Origin: Devosia sp.
Lineage (GTDB): Bacteria; Pseudomonadota; Alphaproteobacteria; Rhizobiales; Devosiaceae
NCBI GenBank assembly: GCA_028290665.1
Contig: JAQGJK010000026.1
Location: forward strand, 216,861 to 280,860
DNA length: 64,000 bases
Direction: 5' to 3'
How positions within the stretch are numbered: the stretch's first letter is position 1; every line of letters starts with the position of its first letter. Below, one piece after another: positions 40,205-50,267 of the stretch. Made by a program: the position numbers and the translations under genes. Below the pieces are notes generated by a model that had not been told where the DNA came from, ran no database searches, and was given only the letters and a program-made list of their open reading frames with translations.

Positions 40205-41032
40205 ATGACGACTGCCCTGCGTGACGATCGCGCGGTGTTCCGGTTTTCCGGTCCCGATGCCCACAAGCTGCTCAACGACGTCGTCACCGGCCCGATCCCC
40301 AAGACTGAAGGCCCCGCAGCGTGGTGGGCGCTGCTGACCCCGCAGGGCAAGGTACTGGCCGAAGGGCTGGCAGGGTGGTTCGAAGAGGCGCTTTGGCTCG
40401 ACGTGCACCGCTCGGTCGCCGATGACTTTTTCAAACGCATGCGGACGTATCGCCTGAGGGCGCAGGTGGTGATCGAGGATTTGTCCGCCACCCACCGCGT
40501 CGGCTTTACACAGGACACAGAGCCCGGTGGCGTGACCCATACCGATCGGCATGGCGCCGTCGACCTCGGCTGGCGGACCATCGCCCCGGTCGAGGAAACC
40601 GCAGGCTGGCTTGCCGATGGCACGATCTACGCCCGCGAGCGCATCGCCGCCGGCATTCCGCAACTCGGCGCCGATTTTCCACCGGGCGAAGTGTTCGCGC
40701 ACGATATGGGCCTCGACTTGCTCGACGGCATCGATTTCGACAAGGGCTGCTATGTGGGCCAGGAAGTCGTCAGCCGGATGAAGCATCGCGGCACAGCGCG
40801 GCGCCGGCCGGTGCTGGTCACCGGCGTCGTTGCTCCCTCCAGCTCGCCAGTACTCGCCGGCGGTCGCGAGGCCGGCACGCTCGGGGCGGTGGTCGATGGG
40901 GGGGCCGTCGCCATCCTGCGGCTCGACCGGGTCACCGATCCGGCAGCGGTGACCGTAGCCGGTCAGCCGGTTACCGTCAGCCTGCCGCTCTGGGCGACGT
41001 ACCACTTTGGCGAATCAGGCCCCGACGCGTAG
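40205..41032 (+). CDS. ygfZ: YgfZ/GcvT-like folate-binding protein
   Basis: FDKGCYVGQEVVSRMKHRGTARRRPVLV motif. Confidence 0.93.
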   Translation: MTTALRDDRAVFRFSGPDAHKLLNDVVTGPIPKTEGPAAWWALLTPQGKVLAEGLAGWFEEALWLDVHRSVADDFFKRMRTYRLRAQVVIEDLSATHRVGFTQDTEPGGVTHTDRHGAVDLGWRTIAPVEETAGWLADGTIYARERIAAGIPQLGADFPPGEVFAHDMGLDLLDGIDFDKGCYVGQEVVSRMKHRGTARRRPVLVTGVVAPSSSPVLAGGREAGTLGAVVDGGAVAILRLDRVTDPAAVTVAGQPVTVSLPLWATYHFGESGPDA

Positions 41033-41078
41033 CTTTCCCGTGGGCGACAGGGCGCCTTAAGCTCAAATAGGGGTTGGC

Positions 41079-41684
41079 ATGGCAGCGGCGACATCGCGGG
41101 CCTGGCAGCGGATGCTGTCGGGACGCCGGCTCGATATCCTCCACCCCTCCCCCATCGATGTCGAACTGTCCGACATCGCTCATGGCCTCGCCCGAGTGGC
41201 GCGCTGGAACGGCCAGACTTCCGGCGATTTTGCCTTTTCGGTCGCCCAGCATTCGGTGGTGGTCATGGCGATCTTTTGCGCCCTCAACCCCGATGCGCCG
41301 AACACCGCGATCCTCCACGCGCTGCTGCACGACGCGCCCGAATATGTGATGGGCGACATCATCTCGCCGTTCAAGGCGGCGATGGGCGGCAATTACCGGG
41401 AGGTGGAGCAGCGCCTGCTCGGCGCGATCCATCTGCGCTTCGGCCTGTCCGCCAGCGCGCCCGAAGCACTGATCAAGCAAATCAAAAAAGCCGATCGGGA
41501 AGCCGCCTACCTCGAAGCGGTGACGCTTGCCGGTTTCGGTGCTGTCGAAGCCCGCAAATGGTTCGGCGAGCCGAGCCTTGTGAGCTTTGACCGGGAAGCC
41601 ATCGCGCAATTGCTCAAGCCATGGCCGGCGCCCGAGGCCAATGCAAGGTTCATCGCCGAGTTCGAAAAGCTGGCGCAGCGCTAA
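41079..41684 (+). CDS. HD family hydrolase (YfbR-like)
   Basis: HGLARVARWNGQTSGDFAFSVAQHSVVV...ILHALLHDAPEYVMGDIISPFK. Confidence 0.92.
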   Translation: MAAATSRAWQRMLSGRRLDILHPSPIDVELSDIAHGLARVARWNGQTSGDFAFSVAQHSVVVMAIFCALNPDAPNTAILHALLHDAPEYVMGDIISPFKAAMGGNYREVEQRLLGAIHLRFGLSASAPEALIKQIKKADREAAYLEAVTLAGFGAVEARKWFGEPSLVSFDREAIAQLLKPWPAPEANARFIAEFEKLAQR

Positions 41685-41891
41685 ACGCTCGCGGTCGCGG
41701 CCACTCAGCCCAAACTCGCAAGCCTTTGAATTAAATACAATTAAAATTATCCGCGCCGGTTAACCCTGGCGCCAAAACCGCTTTGACTGGACGGAGCGAC
41801 ATGGTTGATGAAGGGTTAATGGTGTGATCGACGCCGGCGGAAGATTCGACCTTTTGCCGCGCCGACCGCGTCACAGCCCGGAGGCAGATCG

Positions 41892-42407
41892 ATGCAGACC
41901 ATTTCCCGCTATGTCGTTATCGCAGGCGCCGTCGGCGGTGTCGCGGCCGGGTTGTTCATGTTGCCCGACATGCTGCCCGCGGCCTTCGCCAAGGACCCGA
42001 CAGTCCGCTTCCTGTCGACCACGGGTACCGATTTCCTGACTCCGCAGGGGTTCAGCGCCGCGTCGCTGATCAAGATCGGCGAGAGCCGGTTCCGCGTCGG
42101 CACCGAACCCTGGGTCGATACCGACGCGCAGGCGGTCAGCGTGGTTCGCAAGATCGGTTACGGCCACACCACTTGGGTCAACATCACGACGACCAATACC
42201 GGGGTGTATTCGACCGATGCCCTCGCGTCGCCGCATGTGCAATATCCCGGCGTCGAAGTATCCGAAATCGAGCCGCAACATTTCGGCGGCACGGCGTGGT
42301 TCTATGTCGATGGCACCGGTTGGATGCCGGCCGAGTTGATCGGCGCGGACTCCTTCGTCGGAGTCCCGAAGGCCCCCGGCTCGACCTATCTGACTGAACC
42401 CCAATAA
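41892..42407 (+). CDS. Hypothetical membrane-anchored/exported protein
   Basis: N-terminal hydrophobic segment MQTISRYVVIAGAVGGVAAGLFMLPDMLPAAFA; no family recognised. Confidence 0.7.
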   Translation: MQTISRYVVIAGAVGGVAAGLFMLPDMLPAAFAKDPTVRFLSTTGTDFLTPQGFSAASLIKIGESRFRVGTEPWVDTDAQAVSVVRKIGYGHTTWVNITTTNTGVYSTDALASPHVQYPGVEVSEIEPQHFGGTAWFYVDGTGWMPAELIGADSFVGVPKAPGSTYLTEPQ

Positions 42408-42421
42408 CCGTCTGCCGTTTG

Positions 42422-42442
42422 CAAGCGGGCTCAGGCCCGCTT
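42422..42442. terminator. Possible bidirectional hairpin between convergent genes
   Basis: caagcgggc-tca-ggcccgcttg, overlapping the stop of the minus-strand gene; no clear U-tract. Confidence 0.3.
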
Positions 42443-43432
42443 GAAGGTATAAAAGATATGATGATCGATGGTCGTCAGTTTCTTTAGCCGCGGCGCCCAG
42501 TACGGGTAGACGTAGTTGGCGTGATAATGCGTGGCGTTGGCGACTTCCGGCAGGTAGAGCGTGCCGCCGACCACGCCACGAGCGATATCCTCGGCCTGCT
42601 GCCAGGATTTCTTATCCTTGATAGTCTCGGGAATGCCGTCGCAGGCGAACGAGAACTGGCAGGCATTGCGCTTCTGCGAGTTCTGGAACACCACGCCGCA
42701 GATGGTGTTGGGATAGAGTTTGTGGGCAACGCGGTTCATCACCACCTGGGCGACGCCGATCTGGCCGCGATAGCTTTCGCCGCGAGCTTCGAAATAGATG
42801 GCCGTGGCAAGGCACCACAATTCGCGGTCCGAAGTCGCGAGTTCCTCGGGCGATAGCGTTGTCGGGGTCGGCGGCGCCAACTCGCGGGCATAGGCGAGCT
42901 GTTGGGACGGTACCATCGGCATGATTTGGTCGGGCGCGAGGCTCGCGATGGCGTCGAGCGCCGAGGAATTGGCGATGACTTCCGGATCGAGCGCGGCGAC
43001 AGCGACCGCTGCGGGCGCCACGATGATCGGCACAGCCGCAAGCTGAACATCGGGCGTGCCGGGCACGCGCAGCGCCGCGAGTTCGGTGCGGCCAATTTCA
43101 AAGCCGGCGGTGAAATCGGCGGCGTCGATGCTGATGCGCTGCCGGTCGGTCTTGGTGGCGCGATTGGGGCCGACGAACGCGCCGGCTTCGAACACATGGT
43201 CGATGGCGCCAGTAATGATTACATCGGTGTCGGTATAGGCAATCGAGGCGAGTTGCGTAATCGGCAGCGCGGTGCCGTCCGGCATGGCGATCTCACCAAA
43301 GCCCGGGCCGACGGCGTTCCCGGTCAAGGCGCCATACCCAGCAGAGAAAATTACCGCCGCGAAGATGAACTTCGCCAGGCGTGGCACACGCCGGACCGGT
43401 CTGGCCCGCTGCGCCCCTACTCGATGGGCCAT
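42431..43432 (-). CDS. Cell wall hydrolase (SleB/CwlJ domain)
   Basis: LWCLATAIYFEARGESYRGQIGVAQVVMNRVAHKLYPNTICGVVFQN...CQFSFACDG. Confidence 0.95.
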   Translation of the reverse strand: MAHRVGAQRARPVRRVPRLAKFIFAAVIFSAGYGALTGNAVGPGFGEIAMPDGTALPITQLASIAYTDTDVIITGAIDHVFEAGAFVGPNRATKTDRQRISIDAADFTAGFEIGRTELAALRVPGTPDVQLAAVPIIVAPAAVAVAALDPEVIANSSALDAIASLAPDQIMPMVPSQQLAYARELAPPTPTTLSPEELATSDRELWCLATAIYFEARGESYRGQIGVAQVVMNRVAHKLYPNTICGVVFQNSQKRNACQFSFACDGIPETIKDKKSWQQAEDIARGVVGGTLYLPEVANATHYHANYVYPYWAPRLKKLTTIDHHIFYTFKRA

Positions 43433-43673
43433 ACTGTCCGCAACTCACAACGCAACTTGATTCAAGGCATGGACGCTAAAAATGCCGACAATCCGGATCA
43501 TCCCCCATTAGGGTTATCGCCCGGTAAACGCCGACAATCCGGCCAGTTGCCAGTGGCTATCCGGTTAATGTCGGAGGCAAGTCCAACTGAGTCGCAACCG
43601 CCAAGCGGCTTGACTGCCGCTGTGCCGCACAATCGCCACGGGGGTTAACGAATTACTATAGCCCGCCGTCGCG

Positions 43674-45920
43674 TTACTCGACCTGTGCGAGGGTCAACCG
43701 GGCAATGGGAACGCGGTAGGGCGAGCAGCTGACATAGTCCACACCGAGCCCGGCAAAAAACCTGAGCGAGGCCGGGTCGCCGGCATGTTCGCCGCAGATA
43801 CCGATCTTGAGCTTGGGGTTAGCGGCACGGCCGCGTGCGATGGCGATGGCGATCAGTTCGCCGACCCCCTGCTGGTCGAGGGTGACAAACGGATCGGTTT
43901 CGTAAAGCCCCAGCCGCTGGTAGGCCGCAAGAAACGCCGGGGCGTCGTCGCGGGAGATGCCGAAGGTGGTCTGCGTCAAATCATTGGTGCCGAAGGAGAA
44001 AAAATCGACCCCCTGCGCGATCTCTCCGGCCCGCAGCGCCGCGCGCGGCAATTCGATCATGGTGCCGAAGCTGAACAGCACGCGGCCCGAGCGCTCGAGG
44101 CCCGAGCTTTCGAGGATTGCCATGACGCGGTCGCGGATGAAGGTCACTTCGCTGGTGGTCGAAACGAACGGCACCATGACCTCGACAGCGACAGCCGGGA
44201 CCTGGGTGGCAGCGGCGGCCTTGACGCCAGCCATCAGCGCCGCGATCTGCATTTCGAGGATTTCCGGATAGGTCACGGCCAGCCGCACGCCGCGATGCCC
44301 GAGCATCGGGTTGACTTCGCTCAGCCGCTCGAGCCGGCGGCGCAGGGCGCGTTCGTCGAGCCCGAGCGACCGCGCGGTTTCGGCGATGTCGTCATCGGAG
44401 CGCGGCAGGAATTCGTGCAGCGGCGGATCGAACAGCCGCACCGTCACCGGCCGGCCACCCATCACTGAGAACAGCGCCGCATAGTCGCCGGTCTGGAAAT
44501 CGATCAACCCGGTCAGGGCCTTGGCGCGGTCATCTTCATCCTCCGAGAGAATGAGCCGGCGCAGCGCCACCATGCGTTCCTTGGCGAAAAACATGTGCTC
44601 CGAACGCGCAAGGCCAATGCCTTCGGCGCCAAAGCTCAGTGCGGTATTGGCGGCTTCGACAGTCTCGACATTGGTGCGCACCTCGATGCGGCGAGTGGCG
44701 TCGGACCAGTCGAGCAGCGTACCGATAGCGCCGCCGATATGGGGCTGGGCCAGCGGCAATGCGCCGATATAGACCGCACCATCGGTGCCATCGATGGTCA
44801 GTCGATCCCCGGCGCGAAACACCTTGTCGCCGATGCGGCAACTCATGTCGGCGAGATCGACCGAGAGGCTGCGCACACCGGCGACGCATGGCTTGCCGGT
44901 GATGCGCGCGACCACCGCGGCGTGGCTGGTCATGCCGCCACGGGCAGTCAGGATGCCGGTCGCGGCCTTCATGCCCTCGATATCAGCGGGGCCGGTTTCG
45001 TTGACGACGAGAATGCAATGCCGGCCACGCGCCCGCAACCGCGCTGCGTCCTCCGCGGTGAAGGTCACGACGCCGGACGCCGCCCCCGGGGAAACTCCGA
45101 GGCCGGTAGCGAGCTTGATCGCGGTGCTCGATTTCAGTCGCGGATGCAGCATCTGCGACAACCGCGACGGATCGGTACGGCGCACCGCCTCAGCCTTGCT
45201 CCAGATACCGCGGCTGACGCGATCGACCGCGGCTTCGAGCTCGGCTGCGGCGCCAACTTCGATCGGCCGGGCCGACATGAACACCGGCACCCCGGCCTCC
45301 ACCGAAACCAGCGCGACCATGTGCCGCCCCGACAATCGGTCAAGCGCCAAAGACAACGCAGTGGTTTCTGGCGGCAGGCGAAGCAGCGGACCGCCCTGCG
45401 GCGCCGCGGGACCGAGCGCACCGGTCTGCGCGTCGCGCGTGAGAAAGGCGCGGGGCTCGCCGCTGACACTCGCCTGGACGATAACCAGCTGCCGGTCGTC
45501 CTCCGTGCCGAACGATTCGAACGCCTCGGCAATGGCGCGACCGAGCGGACGCGTCGGATCGACCGATTCGGCAGCGTTGTGCGGCGCGGCAATGCCCGGT
45601 TTTGCCGGCATCAGCCCGGCGCTGTGGGTTGCGGCCGAGGTGCGAACCACCAGCGGCGGCGGCTGGTAGCTGCGATTTACGAGGCGGAACAGCGTCGCCA
45701 CCCAATGGGTGCGCAGGCGGTTATCCGCGTCGTGCCGCTCTGCCTGCAGCGCGGCCCACGCCGCCCAGGTAATGCAGATGGTCGGGACAGTCGGCAGGCC
45801 GAGGTCGGCGATCGCCGAAATCCAGCGCGCCTTGCCCGTGAGCAACCCAGCCTGGGCGGGGGTGAGGTTCGCCTTGCCCAACGCCGGGGCAATGGCAAAC
45901 ATCTCCTGCGCGATGCTCAC
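43674..45920 (-). CDS. PPDK-like PEP-utilising enzyme (PEP-binding and phosphohistidine domains; reduced N-terminal nucleotide domain; start uncertain)
   Basis: GGMTSHAAVVARITGKPCVAG (catalytic His), GIGLARSEHMFFAKERM, GTNDLTQTTFGISRDDA, KIGICGEHAGDPASLRFFAGLGVDYVSCSPYRVPIARL. Confidence 0.9.
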   Translation of the reverse strand: MSIAQEMFAIAPALGKANLTPAQAGLLTGKARWISAIADLGLPTVPTICITWAAWAALQAERHDADNRLRTHWVATLFRLVNRSYQPPPLVVRTSAATHSAGLMPAKPGIAAPHNAAESVDPTRPLGRAIAEAFESFGTEDDRQLVIVQASVSGEPRAFLTRDAQTGALGPAAPQGGPLLRLPPETTALSLALDRLSGRHMVALVSVEAGVPVFMSARPIEVGAAAELEAAVDRVSRGIWSKAEAVRRTDPSRLSQMLHPRLKSSTAIKLATGLGVSPGAASGVVTFTAEDAARLRARGRHCILVVNETGPADIEGMKAATGILTARGGMTSHAAVVARITGKPCVAGVRSLSVDLADMSCRIGDKVFRAGDRLTIDGTDGAVYIGALPLAQPHIGGAIGTLLDWSDATRRIEVRTNVETVEAANTALSFGAEGIGLARSEHMFFAKERMVALRRLILSEDEDDRAKALTGLIDFQTGDYAALFSVMGGRPVTVRLFDPPLHEFLPRSDDDIAETARSLGLDERALRRRLERLSEVNPMLGHRGVRLAVTYPEILEMQIAALMAGVKAAAATQVPAVAVEVMVPFVSTTSEVTFIRDRVMAILESSGLERSGRVLFSFGTMIELPRAALRAGEIAQGVDFFSFGTNDLTQTTFGISRDDAPAFLAAYQRLGLYETDPFVTLDQQGVGELIAIAIARGRAANPKLKIGICGEHAGDPASLRFFAGLGVDYVSCSPYRVPIARLTLAQVE

Positions 45921-46020
45921 GAGGCCGTCCTTCCCGAATTCCGTTCGCCATAATTGCCGAATGCCGCACCGCCCGCAACAGCACTTGACTTGGCCCCTGC
46001 CAGAAAGCATCTGACCAAAG

Positions 46021-46983
46021 ATGGAAACAAGGCCGCAACTTGACATCGTGCTGTGCGCGCCCCGCGGCTTTTGCGCCGGGGTCGACCGCGCCATCCAGAT
46101 CGTCGAACTGGCGCTCGAAAAATACGGCGCCCCGGTCTATGTGCGCCACGCCATCGTCCATAACAAATACGTCGTCGAGGGCCTCAAGCAAAAAGGCGCC
46201 GTGTTCGTCGAGGAGCTCGGGGAAATTCCCGCCGGTACCGCAGCGCCCGTGGTATTCTCGGCGCATGGCGTACCCAAGGCCGTGCCGGCCGACGCATCGG
46301 CGCGGCGGATGTTCTTTCTCGACGCTACCTGCCCACTGGTCAGCAAGGTGCATATCGAGGCCAACCGGCATTTCAACGAGGGTCGGGAGATCGTCCTCAT
46401 CGGTCACGCCGGGCATGTCGAAGTGATCGGCACGATGGGGCAATTGCCGGAGGGGTCCATCACCCTGATCCAGACCGTCGCCGACGCCGAGGCCTACCAG
46501 CCGCGCAACCCGGAGAAGCTGGCGTTCGTGACACAGACGACGCTGTCGGTCGATGACACCCGCGACATCGTCGCGACGCTGCGGCAGCGGTTTCCGGCGA
46601 TCGCGCTGCCGCACAAGGAAGACATCTGCTACGCGACCACCAACCGGCAGGAAGCCGTCAAGCGCGTCGCCCCGAACGTCGAGGCGATGCTGGTGGTCGG
46701 CGCCCCCGAATCCTCCAATTCGGTACGGTTGGTCGAAGTGGCACAGCGCGCCGGTTGCCCCAACGCCATGCTGGTCGAACGCGCCGACCGGATCGAGTGG
46801 AGCCGGTTCGAAGGCATCCGGCGGCTTGGCATCAGCGCTGGCGCGTCGGCGCCCGAAACCCTGGTCGATGAAGTGATCGAGGCGTTCGCCGAGCGCTATA
46901 CGATCAGCGTCACCGCGTCGGGCCAGCAGCGCGAGACCATCACCTTCAACCTGCCCCGAGAACTGAGGCCAGTAGCCGTTTGA
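46021..46983 (+). CDS. ispH: 4-hydroxy-3-methylbut-2-enyl diphosphate reductase
   Basis: [56 protein letters not shown]. Confidence 0.98.
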   Translation: METRPQLDIVLCAPRGFCAGVDRAIQIVELALEKYGAPVYVRHAIVHNKYVVEGLKQKGAVFVEELGEIPAGTAAPVVFSAHGVPKAVPADASARRMFFLDATCPLVSKVHIEANRHFNEGREIVLIGHAGHVEVIGTMGQLPEGSITLIQTVADAEAYQPRNPEKLAFVTQTTLSVDDTRDIVATLRQRFPAIALPHKEDICYATTNRQEAVKRVAPNVEAMLVVGAPESSNSVRLVEVAQRAGCPNAMLVERADRIEWSRFEGIRRLGISAGASAPETLVDEVIEAFAERYTISVTASGQQRETITFNLPRELRPVAV

Positions 46984-47510
46984 ACACCCCCGATTTGACC
47001 CTCATCGAAACCGACCGGCTGTGGCTGACCGGCTGGAAGCCCGAGCAGATCGGGGATTTTTACCGCCTGCATGGCGACCCGGTCGTGGCCCGCTACCTCA
47101 CCGAACACGGCCAGCCGTGGACGCATGCCGAAATGGACGCGGCCCTCGCCCACTGGATCGACCTGTTCGACCGCCAGCAGATGGGTAAGCTCCGGCTGGT
47201 GCGCAAAGCCGATGGCGTGCTGGTCGGGCGCTGCGGTTTCGGCGTCTATGGTCCGGACGAAGTGCCCGAGATCGGCTACTCGCTATACCCGGAATTCTGG
47301 GGCAATGGCTATGTGTTCGAGGCGGCGAGTGCGCTCCGCGACTGGTACTGGCGCTCGACCGATCGCGACCATTTCATCGGGCTTGCCGATGTACGCAACG
47401 AGAACTCGCTCAAAGTCCTCCGCAAGCTCGGCGGGGTCTACACCCACACCGGCGACAACGATCACGGCCACACCTGCGAGTGGTACAGCTACAGGCGTCC
47501 CGCTGCATGA
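46980..47510 (+). CDS. GNAT family N-acetyltransferase
   Basis: [16 protein letters not shown]...[26 protein letters not shown]...[17 protein letters not shown] start overlapping ispH stop. Confidence 0.93.
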   Translation: MNTPDLTLIETDRLWLTGWKPEQIGDFYRLHGDPVVARYLTEHGQPWTHAEMDAALAHWIDLFDRQQMGKLRLVRKADGVLVGRCGFGVYGPDEVPEIGYSLYPEFWGNGYVFEAASALRDWYWRSTDRDHFIGLADVRNENSLKVLRKLGGVYTHTGDNDHGHTCEWYSYRRPAA

Positions 47511-47977
47511 CCGACTTCGTCACCATCCACACCGATGGCGCCTGCTCCGGCAATCCCGGCCCCGGCGGCTGGGGCGCGGTGCTTGAAAGCGACGGCAATC
47601 TACGCGAGTTGAAGGGCGGCGAGCAGTTGACCACCAACAACCGAATGGAACTGACCGCGGCGATCGAAGCGCTCAATGCACTGAAACGCCCCTGCACCGT
47701 GCAACTGTTCACCGACAGCAATTACGTCAAAGGCGGCGTGACCGGCTGGATCCATGGCTGGAAAAAGAACGGCTGGAAAACCTCCGATAGGAAGCCGGTC
47801 AAGAACGTCGAACTCTGGCAGGCGCTCGAAGCCGCAACGCAGCGGCACACGGTCAGCTGGCACTGGGTCAAAGGCCACGCTGGCCACGACCTCAACGAAC
47901 GCGCCGACCGACTAGCCAATGAAGGCATGGCGCCATTCAAGCCCGCCAAACCCGAACGCTTCCTACCGCCGGTGTAA
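47507..47977 (+). CDS. rnhA: Ribonuclease HI
   Basis: [22 protein letters not shown]...[14 protein letters not shown]...FTDSNYV...[19 protein letters not shown]. Confidence 0.98.
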   Translation: MTDFVTIHTDGACSGNPGPGGWGAVLESDGNLRELKGGEQLTTNNRMELTAAIEALNALKRPCTVQLFTDSNYVKGGVTGWIHGWKKNGWKTSDRKPVKNVELWQALEAATQRHTVSWHWVKGHAGHDLNERADRLANEGMAPFKPAKPERFLPPV

Positions 47978-48037
47978 GGTTGCGCGCTTCCTTCTTCCCT
48001 AGCGGGAGCGGGCGATAGGGCCGCCGACGCTCATTTT

Positions 48038-48555
48038 CTGCCTTCTTTCTCCCTTGAGGGAGAAGGTGGCGCAAAGCGACGGATGAGGGGTCTGATGCCT
48101 TTCGGCTGCTACGCCGCTCTATCGCCAACTCGCCCGACAATCATCAGACCCCTCATCCGCCCACCGGCACCCTCGGGTCGAGCCCGAGGGCAGGCTTTCT
48201 CCCGAAAGGGGAGAAGGCGATGGAGCCGCTGGCACCATCTTCGATCGTCCTTCTCCCGCAAGGGCGACAGCGATAGCGCCAACACCTCGCTGCACTTCCT
48301 TCCCCTCTTCCGCTCGCGGGAGAGGGTGGCGCGCGGCGCCGGGTGAGGGCCTGACGCCTCGACCTCACTCTGCAAACACCCCTGTCGCTCCCTTCTCCCC
48401 TCGCGGGAGAAAGTGGATCGGGGTATCCGAGACGGATGAGGGGGCGGCTGACTCTCGATGGACCCTACAACCGCCCACTCGCCCGACAATCATCAGCCCC
48501 CATCGCCTACCCCCGGGGTCGAGCCCGAGGGCTCGCCGTCTCCCCTTGCGCACGC
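48038..48555. repeat. Compound palindromic intergenic repeat array (hairpin - inverted repeat - spacer - inverted repeat - hairpin), at least two diverged copies
   Basis: Perfect 18-bp inverted repeat cggatgaggggtctgatg (48080-48097)/catcagacccctcatccg (48142-48159), flanked by ttctcccttgagggagaa and ttctcccgaaaggggagaa hairpins; 20-bp direct repeat actcgcccgacaatcatcag at 48128-48147 and 48477-48496. Confidence 0.85.
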
Positions 48556-48574
48556 TGGCCGATACAGCCACCGC

Positions 48575-50203
48575 TCAGCTTGCCAGTTCCCGCTCCGCGA
48601 CCGCATCGACCTCGTCGTCAGCGTCGAAATAGGCCGAGGGGAGGAGGCGCTCCTCGCTTTCGGCATCCTCGATGTCGAGCTCAAGCCCGCCGCTGATAGT
48701 CCCGAGCAGCAGTTCGGCGTCGGCGATCGGCAGCGCCTCGACTTCGCGGAGCTTGCGATTGATCGTGCGATTGCGGGTTTCGGCGGTTTCGATCTGGCGG
48801 GCGGCCTGGTCGAGTTTCTTTTTCACGCCCGACAGAACCACGGCAAATTTCTCGAACTCCGTCTTCACGGCACCGAGCACCTTCCAGACTTCGCTCGAAC
48901 GCTCCTGGATGGCGAGGGTACGAAAGCCCATCTGCAACGAACTGAGGATCGCCGTAAGCGTCGTCGGCCCGGCAACGCTGACGCGGTAAAGCCGCTGCAA
49001 TTCGTCGGTGAGACCGGGGCGGCGAATGGCCTCGGCATACAGGCCCTCGGTCGGCAGGAACATGATGGCAAAATCGGTAGTGCGCGGCGGGTGGACATAT
49101 TTCGTCGCGATGTCCCGGGCCGAGGCCTTCAGCCGCTGCTCAAGCGCTCGGGTGGCGGCTTCGGCAGCAATCAGATCGCCAAGTTCGGCCGCAGCCTGCA
49201 ATCGCTCATAATCTTCGATGGGAAATTTCGCGTCGATCGGAAGCAACACTTCCTCGCCCTTGCCCTGCCCCGGCAGGACGATGGCGAACTCGACGCGGTC
49301 GGCGCCGGTGTCGGCGGTGATGACGTTCTTCCGGTACTGCGCCGGGGTCAGCGTCTGTTCGAGCAACGCGCCAAGCTGCACCTCGCCCCAGGTGCCACGC
49401 GCCTTGACGTTACTGAGCACGCGCTTCAGATCGCCGACGCCGGTGGCGAGCGTCTGCATTTCGCCAAGGCCCTTGTGCACGGCTTCGAGCCGATCGCTGA
49501 CCACCTTGAAGGATTCGCCCAGCCGCCGATCGAGCGAGTCCTGCAACTTCTCATCGACGGTGAGCCGCATCGCTTCAAGTTTTTCACCGTTTTCGGTGCG
49601 CAGCGCTTTCAGCTGATTTTCCAGCCCCTCGCGCAGCGATTCGCCGGCCTTGGCGTAAGCATCGGTCAGCCCGGTCAGCTTGCCTTCGAAGCTTTCATGC
49701 TGGGATTTCTGGATATCGAACAGCCGGCGCGATTGCGCCTCGGTCAGATCGCCGAAGCGCTTCAAACTGTCGTTGACGGTTTCGGCAAGCAGCTTTGCCG
49801 CTGCAGCTGCTTCAGTCTGCATCGTGCCAAGCCTCACATCGACACCACCGCGCAGTTCCTTGACTGCCGTCACCAGCCCCTCGTGATTGAGCCGATGCTG
49901 GACCGACGCGGTTTCGGCCGAGGCACGCAACTGCTCGGCAAACAGCTGCAACTGCTCCTTTTGCTGGCGCGCCATACCTTCGGTTTGCGCGGCCGAGGCC
50001 TGCGCCATGGCGCCGATGGCGTGCACCACTTCGATGCGGAGATCGCGAGCTGCCTGCCCCGACTCGGCGCGGCCAAGCCGCAGGCCTTCCTCGATCAGGC
50101 GCGACTGCCGCATCGTGCCGCGGGCCGCGACAGCGGCAAAAAACATCCCCAGCGCCGCCAGCACCGCGATGGTGGCAAGCAACGCCATTTCGACGCCAGT
50201 CAT
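48575..50203 (-). CDS. rmuC: DNA recombination protein RmuC
   Basis: KARGTWGEVQLGALLEQTLTPAQYRKNV...LPIDAKFPIEDYERL...FAIMFLPTEGLYAEA. Confidence 0.95.
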   Translation of the reverse strand: MTGVEMALLATIAVLAALGMFFAAVAARGTMRQSRLIEEGLRLGRAESGQAARDLRIEVVHAIGAMAQASAAQTEGMARQQKEQLQLFAEQLRASAETASVQHRLNHEGLVTAVKELRGGVDVRLGTMQTEAAAAAKLLAETVNDSLKRFGDLTEAQSRRLFDIQKSQHESFEGKLTGLTDAYAKAGESLREGLENQLKALRTENGEKLEAMRLTVDEKLQDSLDRRLGESFKVVSDRLEAVHKGLGEMQTLATGVGDLKRVLSNVKARGTWGEVQLGALLEQTLTPAQYRKNVITADTGADRVEFAIVLPGQGKGEEVLLPIDAKFPIEDYERLQAAAELGDLIAAEAATRALEQRLKASARDIATKYVHPPRTTDFAIMFLPTEGLYAEAIRRPGLTDELQRLYRVSVAGPTTLTAILSSLQMGFRTLAIQERSSEVWKVLGAVKTEFEKFAVVLSGVKKKLDQAARQIETAETRNRTINRKLREVEALPIADAELLLGTISGGLELDIEDAESEERLLPSAYFDADDEVDAVAERELAS

Positions 50204-50267
50204 TGTTGTTCCCCGATCCCCTGCGAGAACAATCGCAGAACATCGGCGGGATTGCAAACAGGTTAAA

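Noticed and set aside
44595-45953. 452-aa plus-strand ORF antisense to the PPDK-like gene
   Set aside because: Shadow ORF; low-complexity Arg/Asp/Gly composition and no recognisable domain.
48038-48555. Possible CRISPR or rho-independent terminator cluster
   Set aside because: Hairpins lack U-tracts and repeat spacing is irregular; better explained as a REP/MITE-like compound palindrome.
48458-50266. 602-aa plus-strand ORF antisense to rmuC
   Set aside because: GC-driven shadow ORF; it runs through the repeat array and the RmuC coding region.
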